In this document: positions 32,900-39,583 of the stretch, one piece after another
Numbering within the stretch: position 1 is the first letter of the stretch
Layout: every line of letters begins with the position of its first letter
Source: Thermoflexales bacterium
Lineage (GTDB): Bacteria; Chloroflexota; Anaerolineae; J036; Brachytrichaceae
Assembly: GCA_025057935.1 (NCBI GenBank)
Contig: JANWUW010000102.1
Location: forward strand, 1 to 39,583
Reading direction: 5' to 3'
DNA length: 39,583 nt
Made by a program: the position numbers and the translations under genes
Notes under the pieces: generated by a model
What the model was told of the DNA's origin: nothing
Databases searched by the model: none
Seen by the model: the letters and a program-made list of their open reading frames with translations, nothing else

Positions 32900-35158
32900 T
32901 TGACGCAAGTACATGCAACCACGCCTGAGGCGTTGGCAGCAGCGCTCGGCGTGCACCCTCTCGTCGCTGCAGTGCTCATCGCGCGCGGCTGCACTACCCC
33001 TGAGCAGGCGCGCGCCTTCCTCGACCCAGCTCACTACGTGCCCATAAGCCCCTTCGCTTTGCCAGATATGGATCGCGCTGTCGCCGTGCTGCGCGAAGCG
33101 ATCGCGAACCGAGCGACGATTTGCGTGTGGGGCGACTTCGACGTAGATGGACAAACCGCGACCAGCGTGCTGCTGCTCGGCTTGCGCGCTCTCGGCGGTG
33201 ATGTGTTCTTCTACCTTCCCAGCCGTCAGCAGCACGGTCATGGCTTGAACGAGGAAGGACTGCGCGCGGTCCGCGCCAGAGGAGCAGCAGTGCTGCTCAC
33301 GTGCGACTGCGGTGTGAGCGACTTCGAGGCGGTGCGACTCGCCAAGCAGCTCGGGCTGCGCGTCGTGATCACTGATCACCATGATCCCGTGCGCGAGGAC
33401 GGCGCGCTACGTTTGCCCGATGCAGAGGCAGTGGTGAATCCAAAGCGCCTGCCCTCAGACCATCCGCTGATTCACCTGCCCGGCGTAGGCGTGGCGTACA
33501 AACTCGTTGAAGCGCTGCTGGGCGCTAAGGAGGCAGCGCCGCTGCTGGATTTGGTCGCGCTGGGCATCGTCGCGGATGTCGCTTGGCAACAGGGCGAGAC
33601 GCGCTACCTGTTGCAACGCGGGCTCGAACAACTGCGCCGCACACAGCGCGTGGGCTTGCAGGCGCTGGCGCGCAGCGCAGGCGTGACGCTCAGCAACGCC
33701 AACGAGGACGTCATCGGCTTTCAGCTTGGACCACGGCTGAACGCAGCAGGACGACTCAGCACCGCAGATCGCGCCGTGACGTTGCTCACTACGCAAGACG
33801 AGGTCGAGGCTGAGGCGATTGCCAGCGAGTTGGAGCTGCTCAACCTTCAGCGGCGTCAATTGCAAAGCGTCATTGAGGAAGAAGCGCTGGCGATGCTGCA
33901 GCGCGACGCGGCACTTGCGCAGGCGCCTGTCATCGTGCTGAGCTCGCCAAATTGGCACGTCGGCTTGATCGGCATTGCGGCATCGGCGCTGGTGAGTCGC
34001 CTCGGTAAACCAGTGATCCTGATCAGCACGCCGCCCGGGCAGATTGGGCGCGGCTCGGCGCGCAGCGTGGAGGGCGTGGACATTCACGCAGCAATCGCTG
34101 CACAGGCGCACCTTCTGGAGGAAAGCGGCGGACACCCCATGGCAGCAGGCTTCAGCATCCGCAGCGAGAACATCGCTGCATTTCGCCAGGCGATCTGCGC
34201 CTATGTAGCAAGCCAAGGCAGCACACCTGCGCCGCAGGCCCATGTTTTCACCGTCGCGTGGCGCGATGTCAACTTGGCGCTCGCGGATCAACTCGAGCAA
34301 CTAGCGCCGTTCGGCGCCGGCAACCCGCGCCCCCTGCTGCGCACAGACGGCTTGCGCCTAGTCCGCGCCGAGCCGCTTGGCGCTGACGGCAAGCACCGCG
34401 CTCTGTTTCTACAAGATGCGCAGGGCACGATCAACCGCGCGCTGTGGTGGCGCAGCAGCGAGATGCCCCTGCCTGAGCCTGAGCACGTGATCACGCTGCT
34501 GTTCACGCTGCGCCGCGAGCGGTTCAACGAACGCACGTATGCCCAGATTGTGGTACATGCGTTGACATTCGACGGCGAGCAGCGCTTCGGCGAGCCAACG
34601 CCTGCGCTCAACGCCCAATTCCTCATCACTGATCTGCGCGCTGCCCCCGATCGCCTTGCGGCGTTGCACACGCTGCTCGATGCTCACGGCGCATCTGCCG
34701 TGCAGGTGTGCAGCGTCATGGAGCGCCCGCACGATCTGCCATCAGCGCTGGCTTGGCACTCGCGTGCCCAACTCACGCAGCGCCCGCTGCTCGTGGTATG
34801 GGACGCACCGCCTGGGCCGCGCGAGTTTGCTGAGATGCTGCGCCGCGCCGAGCCGCAACACGTGGCGCTGCTGTGCACAGCGAACGAGACAGCAGACGAA
34901 GCGCAGAGCGTGATCACGCAAGTGCTGGGCATGATCAAGGTCGCCCAGCGCCGAGGCGACGCGCTCGACGACCCAGACGTGATCGCACGCATGGCTGCGC
35001 GCATCAATCAGCGCGAGGACACAGTGCGTGCTGTGATCCGCTGGCACCTCGGTGAAGCAAAGCAACGCGAAGTGCTGCGCTACTTGCTCGCCGAGACGCG
35101 CGCCTACCGCCGCTACGTGTGTGAAGCGCCGGCTGAAGACGTGCTGCGTCTGCCGTGA
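32900..35158 (+). CDS. recJ: Single-stranded-DNA exonuclease RecJ
   Basis: 5'-3' single-strand exonuclease used in recombination and repair. The DHH-family motif I reads GDFDVDG (residues 78-84) and the DHH motif is ITDHH (157-161). The DHHA1 domain contains SGGHPMAAGFSI. At 752 residues it is longer than the E. coli enzyme (about 577) and closer to long Gram-positive RecJ; the last 180 or so residues form an extra C-terminal region. The start is taken as TTG 32900, the first start codon in the frame, 19 nt after the biotin carrier gene. No Shine-Dalgarno sequence is seen, so the start is less certain than the product. Confidence 0.93.
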   Translation: MTQVHATTPEALAAALGVHPLVAAVLIARGCTTPEQARAFLDPAHYVPISPFALPDMDRAVAVLREAIANRATICVWGDFDVDGQTATSVLLLGLRALGGDVFFYLPSRQQHGHGLNEEGLRAVRARGAAVLLTCDCGVSDFEAVRLAKQLGLRVVITDHHDPVREDGALRLPDAEAVVNPKRLPSDHPLIHLPGVGVAYKLVEALLGAKEAAPLLDLVALGIVADVAWQQGETRYLLQRGLEQLRRTQRVGLQALARSAGVTLSNANEDVIGFQLGPRLNAAGRLSTADRAVTLLTTQDEVEAEAIASELELLNLQRRQLQSVIEEEALAMLQRDAALAQAPVIVLSSPNWHVGLIGIAASALVSRLGKPVILISTPPGQIGRGSARSVEGVDIHAAIAAQAHLLEESGGHPMAAGFSIRSENIAAFRQAICAYVASQGSTPAPQAHVFTVAWRDVNLALADQLEQLAPFGAGNPRPLLRTDGLRLVRAEPLGADGKHRALFLQDAQGTINRALWWRSSEMPLPEPEHVITLLFTLRRERFNERTYAQIVVHALTFDGEQRFGEPTPALNAQFLITDLRAAPDRLAALHTLLDAHGASAVQVCSVMERPHDLPSALAWHSRAQLTQRPLLVVWDAPPGPREFAEMLRRAEPQHVALLCTANETADEAQSVITQVLGMIKVAQRRGDALDDPDVIARMAARINQREDTVRAVIRWHLGEAKQREVLRYLLAETRAYRRYVCEAPAEDVLRLP

Positions 35159-35175
35159 TCGCGGGCGGACGCGCC

Positions 35176-35199
35176 TCAGTGGCTTTCTCAGTGGCTTTC
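35176..35199. repeat. Tandem 12-bp duplication at the topA stop codon
   Basis: TCAGTGGCTTTC occurs twice in direct tandem (35176-35187 and 35188-35199). On the minus strand this repeats the last codons and stop of topA (Glu-Ser-His-stop), so a second in-frame stop lies 12 nt after the first. Confidence 0.9.
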
Positions 35200-37656
35200 C
35201 CCGTCGGGCAAATCAAACACTAGCCCGCTCTCCAAGCACTTCGCCTTGCCCTTGCCAGCTTCGACCACAAGCCCGCTGGAGCCGTCAGGGCAGGGGATGG
35301 GCAACGGCTTGTTCCACGTCACAAAGTCGCACTGCGGGTAGTTAGTGCAGCCATAGAAGACGCGTCCCTTGCCTTTACGCGCACGACGCTCCACCAGAGC
35401 GCCTCCGCACTTCGGGCATTTCACGCCCGGCAGCGGCACGGGCGACACATAGCGGCAATTTGGGAAGTTGGTGCACCCGATGAACGTGCCGAAGCGTCCG
35501 CGTTTGTAAGCAAGCGGCGCGCCGCATTGTGGGCAACGCTCGCCTGTCAGCTCCACCTTACGCTCTGCTTTGGTGATGGCATGCGCTGCGTGCTCGACAG
35601 CGTGGCGAAACGGCTCGTAAAACGCGCGCAACACGGGGCGCCAGTCGCGCACACCGCTCTCGATCTCGTCCAGCTCCTCCTCCATCTTGGCAGTGAACCC
35701 CACGTCCACATACTCCGGGAAGTACTTCACGAGCAAGTCGTTCGCCAGAAAGCCCAACTCAGTGGGCACAAGGTGTTTGCCTTCGCGGCGCACGTAGTTG
35801 CGCGCCTGAATGGTGGTCATGATCGTCGCGTAGGTGCTCGGGCGTCCGATGCCGTGCTCCTCCAGCGCCTTCACCAAGCTCGCCTCGGTGTACCGTGGCG
35901 GCGGCTGGGTGAAATGTTGCTCTGGCACAAACTGCACCAGCAAGAGCGGCTCACGTGCGTTTAGAGGCGGCAGGCGATGACCCTCCTCTTCTTCCTCGCC
36001 AACCTCGCCTTCATCGCGCCCCTCCTCATACACGCGCAAGAAGCCAGGGAACTTGAGCACCGAGCCGCTCGCGCGGAACCAATAGCCCGGGATGAGCGGT
36101 GGCTCGGCGTCGCTGGCAAGCACAGGCACGCGCGATGGATCAACAGGCTGCGCTTCGATGTCCACCACCACAGTGTCGAAGACCGCGTTCGCCATTTGCG
36201 AAGCGACGAAACGCTTCCAGATCAAGTCATACAGGCGGTACTGATCGCGGTCGAGGTATGCCTTGATGGACTCTGGCGTGCGGAACACTGAGGTGGGCCG
36301 GATCGCCTCATGCGCTTCTTGGGCGTTCTTAGCGCGTGTGGTGTATTGCGGTGGCGCGGGCGGCAGGTAGGCGTCGCCGAAGCGCTCGCTGATGAACGCG
36401 CGTGCTTCCTGCTGCGCGCTAGCAGCGACATTGACGCTATCGGTGCGCATGTAGGTGATCAAGCCGACGTTGCCTTCGCCGACGTCAATGCCTTCGTAGA
36501 GCTGCTGCGCCACCGCCATCGTGCGGCGCGTGTTGAAGCCGAGCTTTCGGCTGGCTTCTTGCTGCAATGTGCTGGTGATGAAGGGCGGCGCAGGGCGTCG
36601 GCTGCGGTCCTTGCGCTCGACGCGCACCACAACAAACTGCGCACCCTGCAGCGCGTCCATGATCTGCTGCGCGTCCGCCTGGCTTTTGAGCTCCGGGTCG
36701 CGCCCGCCAATTTTGTGCAAGCGCGCCCGAAACACGCGCGGCTCGCCAGCAAACCCCTCTTGCTTAGCAAGGTCGACCTCAAGCGTCCAGTACTCCTCGG
36801 GGACAAACGCTTGAATCTCGCGCTCGCGCTCAACGACAAGGCGCACTGCCACCGACTGCACACGCCCAGCGCTCAATCCGCGCAAGCTCAGCTTGTCGCT
36901 GAGCAGTGGACTCAACTTGTAGCCGACTAGGCGATCAAGGATGCGCCGAGCTTGCTGGGCGTTGACGGCGCGCAGGTCAATGCCGCGCGGATGAGCGAAA
37001 GCGTGCTCAATCGCCTTTTGCGTGATCTCGTGGAACTCCACGCGATGCACGGGCTTGCCCTCGATCTCCGGCTTGAGCACATGGGTCAGATGCCACGAGA
37101 TTGCTTCCCCTTCGCGATCAGGGTCAGTCGCGAGCCAAACCGAGGGTGCCTGCCGCGCAAGCTGCTTCAGCATCTTCACTGTGTCTTTCTTGGCGGCAGG
37201 GATCACGTAGTGCGGCTCGAAATCGTGCTCAATGTCCACTCCGAGGCGATTCTTAGGCAGATCGCGGATGTGACCGATGGAGGCTTGAACATGGAAGCGA
37301 TTGCCGAGGAACTTGCCAATGGTCTTTGCCTTTGTAGGCGACTCGACAATGACCAGCGGCTTGCCATCTGCCTTGCCGTTAGCCTGGGTCATCTCGCCAT
37401 TCGAGCCGCCATCACCATCGCTGCCCTTGGCGAGCGTGGCGCGCGATGAGGCGCGCCTCACGGACGCAGGCTGCGAGAGCGCGTCATGCTCGGGTGTGCG
37501 CCCGATCTTGTAGACCTTGTCGTTGCCGCAATTTGCGCACGTCCCCTGAACTGCCGGCGTGCCGTTGGCAAGGAAGACCGGCTTCGGGTTCAGCAAGGCG
37601 TGTTTGCCGCGACACTTGATGCAATAGGCTTCCATAGGCAGGTGTTGCTTAGGCAC
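35188..37656 (-). CDS. topA: DNA topoisomerase I with an extra N-terminal zinc-ribbon-like domain
   Basis: Type IA topoisomerase of 822 residues that relaxes negative supercoils. TOPRIM begins near residue 101 (VIVESPTKAKTI, later DPDREGE). The catalytic Tyr is in GLITYMRTDSVN. The C-terminus has two four-Cys zinc fingers (CPQC...CTNFPNC and CPKC...CTNYPQC) and a degenerate third. Unusually, residues 1-55 form an extra domain with C12-x2-C15 and C40-x2-C43, similar to the small DUF5679 proteins of Chloroflexota, joined by a 45-residue polar linker. The GTG start at 37656 is supported by GAGGAG upstream; ATG 37635 would still keep all four N-terminal Cys. Confidence 0.95.
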   Translation of the reverse strand: MPKQHLPMEAYCIKCRGKHALLNPKPVFLANGTPAVQGTCANCGNDKVYKIGRTPEHDALSQPASVRRASSRATLAKGSDGDGGSNGEMTQANGKADGKPLVIVESPTKAKTIGKFLGNRFHVQASIGHIRDLPKNRLGVDIEHDFEPHYVIPAAKKDTVKMLKQLARQAPSVWLATDPDREGEAISWHLTHVLKPEIEGKPVHRVEFHEITQKAIEHAFAHPRGIDLRAVNAQQARRILDRLVGYKLSPLLSDKLSLRGLSAGRVQSVAVRLVVEREREIQAFVPEEYWTLEVDLAKQEGFAGEPRVFRARLHKIGGRDPELKSQADAQQIMDALQGAQFVVVRVERKDRSRRPAPPFITSTLQQEASRKLGFNTRRTMAVAQQLYEGIDVGEGNVGLITYMRTDSVNVAASAQQEARAFISERFGDAYLPPAPPQYTTRAKNAQEAHEAIRPTSVFRTPESIKAYLDRDQYRLYDLIWKRFVASQMANAVFDTVVVDIEAQPVDPSRVPVLASDAEPPLIPGYWFRASGSVLKFPGFLRVYEEGRDEGEVGEEEEEGHRLPPLNAREPLLLVQFVPEQHFTQPPPRYTEASLVKALEEHGIGRPSTYATIMTTIQARNYVRREGKHLVPTELGFLANDLLVKYFPEYVDVGFTAKMEEELDEIESGVRDWRPVLRAFYEPFRHAVEHAAHAITKAERKVELTGERCPQCGAPLAYKRGRFGTFIGCTNFPNCRYVSPVPLPGVKCPKCGGALVERRARKGKGRVFYGCTNYPQCDFVTWNKPLPIPCPDGSSGLVVEAGKGKAKCLESGLVFDLPDGESH

Positions 37657-37669
37657 GCATTGCTGCTCC

Positions 37670-38770
37670 TCAGCGCAGGGCTGCCAGCTCGCACATGAGC
37701 GCTTCGGCGAAGCGCGCAGTGCTGAATTGCTCCGCGTGCCTGCGAATCTCGGCGGGCGCGAATCTTACCCGATCCGCGCGTTGCACTGCCTCCGCGAGCG
37801 CCGCAGGCGTTTGCTCAGCGAACAGCACGCCGCTTATGCCGTCGACTACCGTGTCTAACGCGCCACCAGCAGCGTAGGCAACCACTGGCTTGCCATATGC
37901 CATGGCACGCACAGGCGCGATGCCGAAGTCTTCTTCGCCGGGGAAAACGAAGGCGCGGCAAGTGCGCAACAAGCGGTGCAGCTCCGCCTCATCCACGCGC
38001 CCCAGAAAGCGCACCCACCCTGACGCATGCTGCGCCGCAAGCCGCTCCAAGCGCGCGCGATCGCGACCCTCGCCCGCGATGAACAAAGGGCGTCGCAGTT
38101 GCCCAAACGCGAGCACTGCGAGATCAATGCGCTTGTAAGGCAGCAGCCGCGAGGCAATGAGGTAGAAGCCTTCGTCCGCGTTCTCTTCAGGCGACCACGG
38201 TGGCATGTCCACTGGCGGGTGGATCACCGCAGCATCGCGACGGTAAAAGCGCGCGATGCGTGCCTGGACGGCGCGCGAAATGGCGATCAGGCGCGTGACC
38301 CGTTGCGCAGCTTGTGTCTCCCAGCGCCGCAGATAAGCGTTGAGCGCAGCAAGGATTGCGCGACTGCCGGGCGGCAGGCGTTCGCGCTGCGCGTAATGCT
38401 CGAAGGTGTAAGTGAAGCGCGTAGGAGTTAAGCAGTAACACACATGGCGCGCTTGTGGGTTGGCGCTGCGCACACCGATGCAAAACGCGCTTTTGTTGCT
38501 CAGGATTAAGTCGTACTCGGCTGGCAAGCGGTAATGCGCCCACACCCACGCGAACAGCGGCATGTAGGGCTGGTGATAGCGATGGATGCCCGGCAGGCGG
38601 TCAAGCCAAGTGGAGTGGATCTCCCACGCTTGCCACGACGCAGGCATGCGCGCGCGATCGTAGATGCTGGTGAAGATTGGTGCCTGAGAGAAGAGCTGCT
38701 TGAGCACGCGCAAAACATCTTCTGCGCCGCCAAGCTGGTTGAGCCAATCATGCACAAGGGCAAGAGGCAC
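37670..38770 (-). CDS. Glycosyltransferase family 4 (GT-B fold)
   Basis: Retaining glycosyltransferase of 366 residues, likely adding a sugar from a nucleotide donor to a cell-surface glycan or lipid on the cytoplasmic side. The N-terminus is LALVHDWLNQLGGAEDVL (acceptor domain). The donor half contains FYLIASRLLPYKRIDLAV, and the EX7E-type motif is FPGEEDFGIAPVRAMAYGKPVVAY. The GTG start has TACAAT 6 nt upstream, indicating a leaderless transcript. The stop lies 13 nt before the topA start and provides part of the topA Shine-Dalgarno sequence, so topA is probably cotranscribed. Confidence 0.9.
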   Translation of the reverse strand: MPLALVHDWLNQLGGAEDVLRVLKQLFSQAPIFTSIYDRARMPASWQAWEIHSTWLDRLPGIHRYHQPYMPLFAWVWAHYRLPAEYDLILSNKSAFCIGVRSANPQARHVCYCLTPTRFTYTFEHYAQRERLPPGSRAILAALNAYLRRWETQAAQRVTRLIAISRAVQARIARFYRRDAAVIHPPVDMPPWSPEENADEGFYLIASRLLPYKRIDLAVLAFGQLRRPLFIAGEGRDRARLERLAAQHASGWVRFLGRVDEAELHRLLRTCRAFVFPGEEDFGIAPVRAMAYGKPVVAYAAGGALDTVVDGISGVLFAEQTPAALAEAVQRADRVRFAPAEIRRHAEQFSTARFAEALMCELAALR

Positions 38771-38776
38771 GCCGAG

Positions 38777-38782
38777 ATTGTA
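38777..38782 (-). promoter_or_regulatory. -10-like TACAAT before the GT4 gene
   Basis: TACAAT ends 6 nt before the GTG at 38770, so the predicted RNA start falls on or beside the start codon. It lies between the GT4 gene and the end of the coiled-coil gene. Confidence 0.5.
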
Positions 38783-38791
38783 GCCATGAGG

Positions 38792-39583
38792 TCACAGCGC
38801 AGCACTCAAGGCGCTCTCCCAGCCCGCTTCGTTGCCGTCTTGCACCACTACAACTCCGCGACGCTGCGGCAAATCCTTCACCATGTTTTCATCGAGTCGC
38901 TCTCCAGCAACCACGGGCACAACGCGCATCCCCACCGCGCGGCGCAACAATGCTGCGCGCTGCGCCACGCGCTCCACATCGCGCTCGTCAATCGTCGCCG
39001 AGACCTCCACAGCTAACAACACGTCGCCGCCTCCCTGATCTTTCGGCAACTGCCCCTTCACGAGGAGGTCGAGCGCGAGCAGATAGCGCAGTTCGTCGCG
39101 CGTCAAATTCGCTTCCAATTCGTCCCACAGCTCATTGAACGAGATCACACGCGGCCTGCGCACAAGGCCACCGAAGTAGGCGTAAGCCTTGTCGCGATAC
39201 TCCATCTCCAACCACTTTCCACGCAGCTTTGCCAAATCCTGCGTGTGCCTCTCTAGCACGCTCTGCATGCGTTCCATCTGCTGCGCGAGCTGATCAACGC
39301 GCACGGCAAGTTGATCCACACGCGCCGCAAGCTGATCCACGCGCGCCGTGAGCTGGTTCAACCGCTCAGTCAGCTCGTCCACTCGCGCCGTGAGCTGGTT
39401 CAGCCGCTCGGTCAGCTCGTCCACGCGCGCCGTGAGCTGGTTCAGCCGCTCAGTCAGCTCGTCCACTCGCGCCGTGAGCTGGTTCAGCCGCTCAGTCAGC
39501 TCGTCCACGCGCGCCGTGAGCTGGTTCAGCCGCTCAGTCAGCTCGTCCACTCGCGCCGCGAGCTGGTTCAGCCGCTCAGTCAG
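38792..39583 (-). CDS. Coiled-coil protein with C-terminal nuclease-like domain, 5' end beyond window
   Basis: At least 263 residues, open at the right edge. The N-terminal part is a long coiled coil built from two-heptad units DELTERLNQLTARV, then shorter heptads (DQLAARV). The C-terminal 150 residues contain YRDKAYAYFGGLVRRPRV, DELRYLLALDLLVKG and DVLLAVEVSATIDERDVERVAQRAALLRRA. The Asp...Glu-Val-Ser arrangement resembles PD-(D/E)XK-like domains in a group of coiled-coil proteins common in Chloroflexota and Cyanobacteria. Activity and partner are unknown. The lost 5' end may contain more repeats. Confidence 0.75.
   Translation of the reverse strand: MTERLNQLAARVDELTERLNQLTARVDELTERLNQLTARVDELTERLNQLTARVDELTERLNQLTARVDELTERLNQLTARVDQLAARVDQLAVRVDQLAQQMERMQSVLERHTQDLAKLRGKWLEMEYRDKAYAYFGGLVRRPRVISFNELWDELEANLTRDELRYLLALDLLVKGQLPKDQGGGDVLLAVEVSATIDERDVERVAQRAALLRRAVGMRVVPVVAGERLDENMVKDLPQRRGVVVVQDGNEAGWESALSAAL
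39350..39583 (-). repeat. 42-bp in-frame tandem repeats within the coiled-coil gene
   Basis: Five full 42-bp units begin at 39350, 39392, 39434, 39476 and 39518, and a sixth runs into the edge. Each encodes 14 residues (two heptads). A single T/G difference alternates strictly between units, giving an 84-bp higher-order period and pointing to recent block duplication. Confidence 0.93.

Noticed and set aside
39350-39583. Regular repeats as a possible CRISPR array
   Set aside because: The units abut with no spacers, are 42 bp long and encode in-frame heptads.

Overview
The window is a high-GC bacterial chromosome segment. It resembles Chloroflexota, probably an Anaerolineae-like or related thermophilic lineage. 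This placement is inference. It rests on the DUF4349 lipoprotein, the DUF5679-like zinc domain joined to topoisomerase I, the coiled-coil/nuclease-like protein at the right edge, the T-box-controlled leuS and the style of the protein sequences. No rRNA, phage, insertion sequence or CRISPR array was seen. Most of the window is housekeeping genes in short transcription units on both strands.

Layout. 1-5200: a partial small membrane protein, a type-2 ferredoxin/flavodoxin-NADP reductase, a lone pstB, a DUF4349 lipoprotein overlapping a glycerate 2-kinase, and metW. 5200-11400 (minus strand): a Tat-exported cyclase-family protein, uvrA and a GT39-type membrane glycosyltransferase. 11560-16145: an aromatic amino acid operon of DAHP synthase Ialpha, DAHP synthase Ibeta, tyrA and aroA. 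It is preceded by a strong promoter, a 31-codon leader peptide with eight aromatic codons out of nine, and a terminator that competes with an alternative helix. 16150-22830: dps, a class III aminotransferase, a baeRF-like protein, recA with a LexA-type box, purA and an ADP-ribosylglycohydrolase. 22890-25510: an oligopeptide-type solute-binding lipoprotein and an ABC ATPase. 25520-28760: tRNA-Glu(CTC) on the minus strand, then tRNA-Ala(GGC), a leucine T-box and leuS in tandem on the plus strand. 28790-32250 (minus strand): a lone sdhB-like iron-sulfur protein, a DegV protein, and a PfkB kinase paired with a BtpA-family protein. 32380-35160: a biotin carrier protein and recJ. 35190-39583 (minus strand): topA with an extra N-terminal zinc domain, a GT4 glycosyltransferase and a repeat-rich coiled-coil protein cut by the right edge.

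How the parts work together. The aro operon couples the entry step of the shikimate pathway (two DAHP synthases), EPSP synthesis and the tyrosine branch. Its leader reads all three aromatic amino acids at once, and I regard it as the most interesting element here. The leuS leader senses uncharged tRNA-Leu and appears to be transcribed together with tRNA-Ala. Repair genes (uvrA, recA, recJ) and topA are scattered, and only recA has a visible SOS-type operator. Many genes have a -10-like hexamer only 6-13 nt before the start codon and no Shine-Dalgarno sequence, which suggests that leaderless mRNAs are common in this organism.
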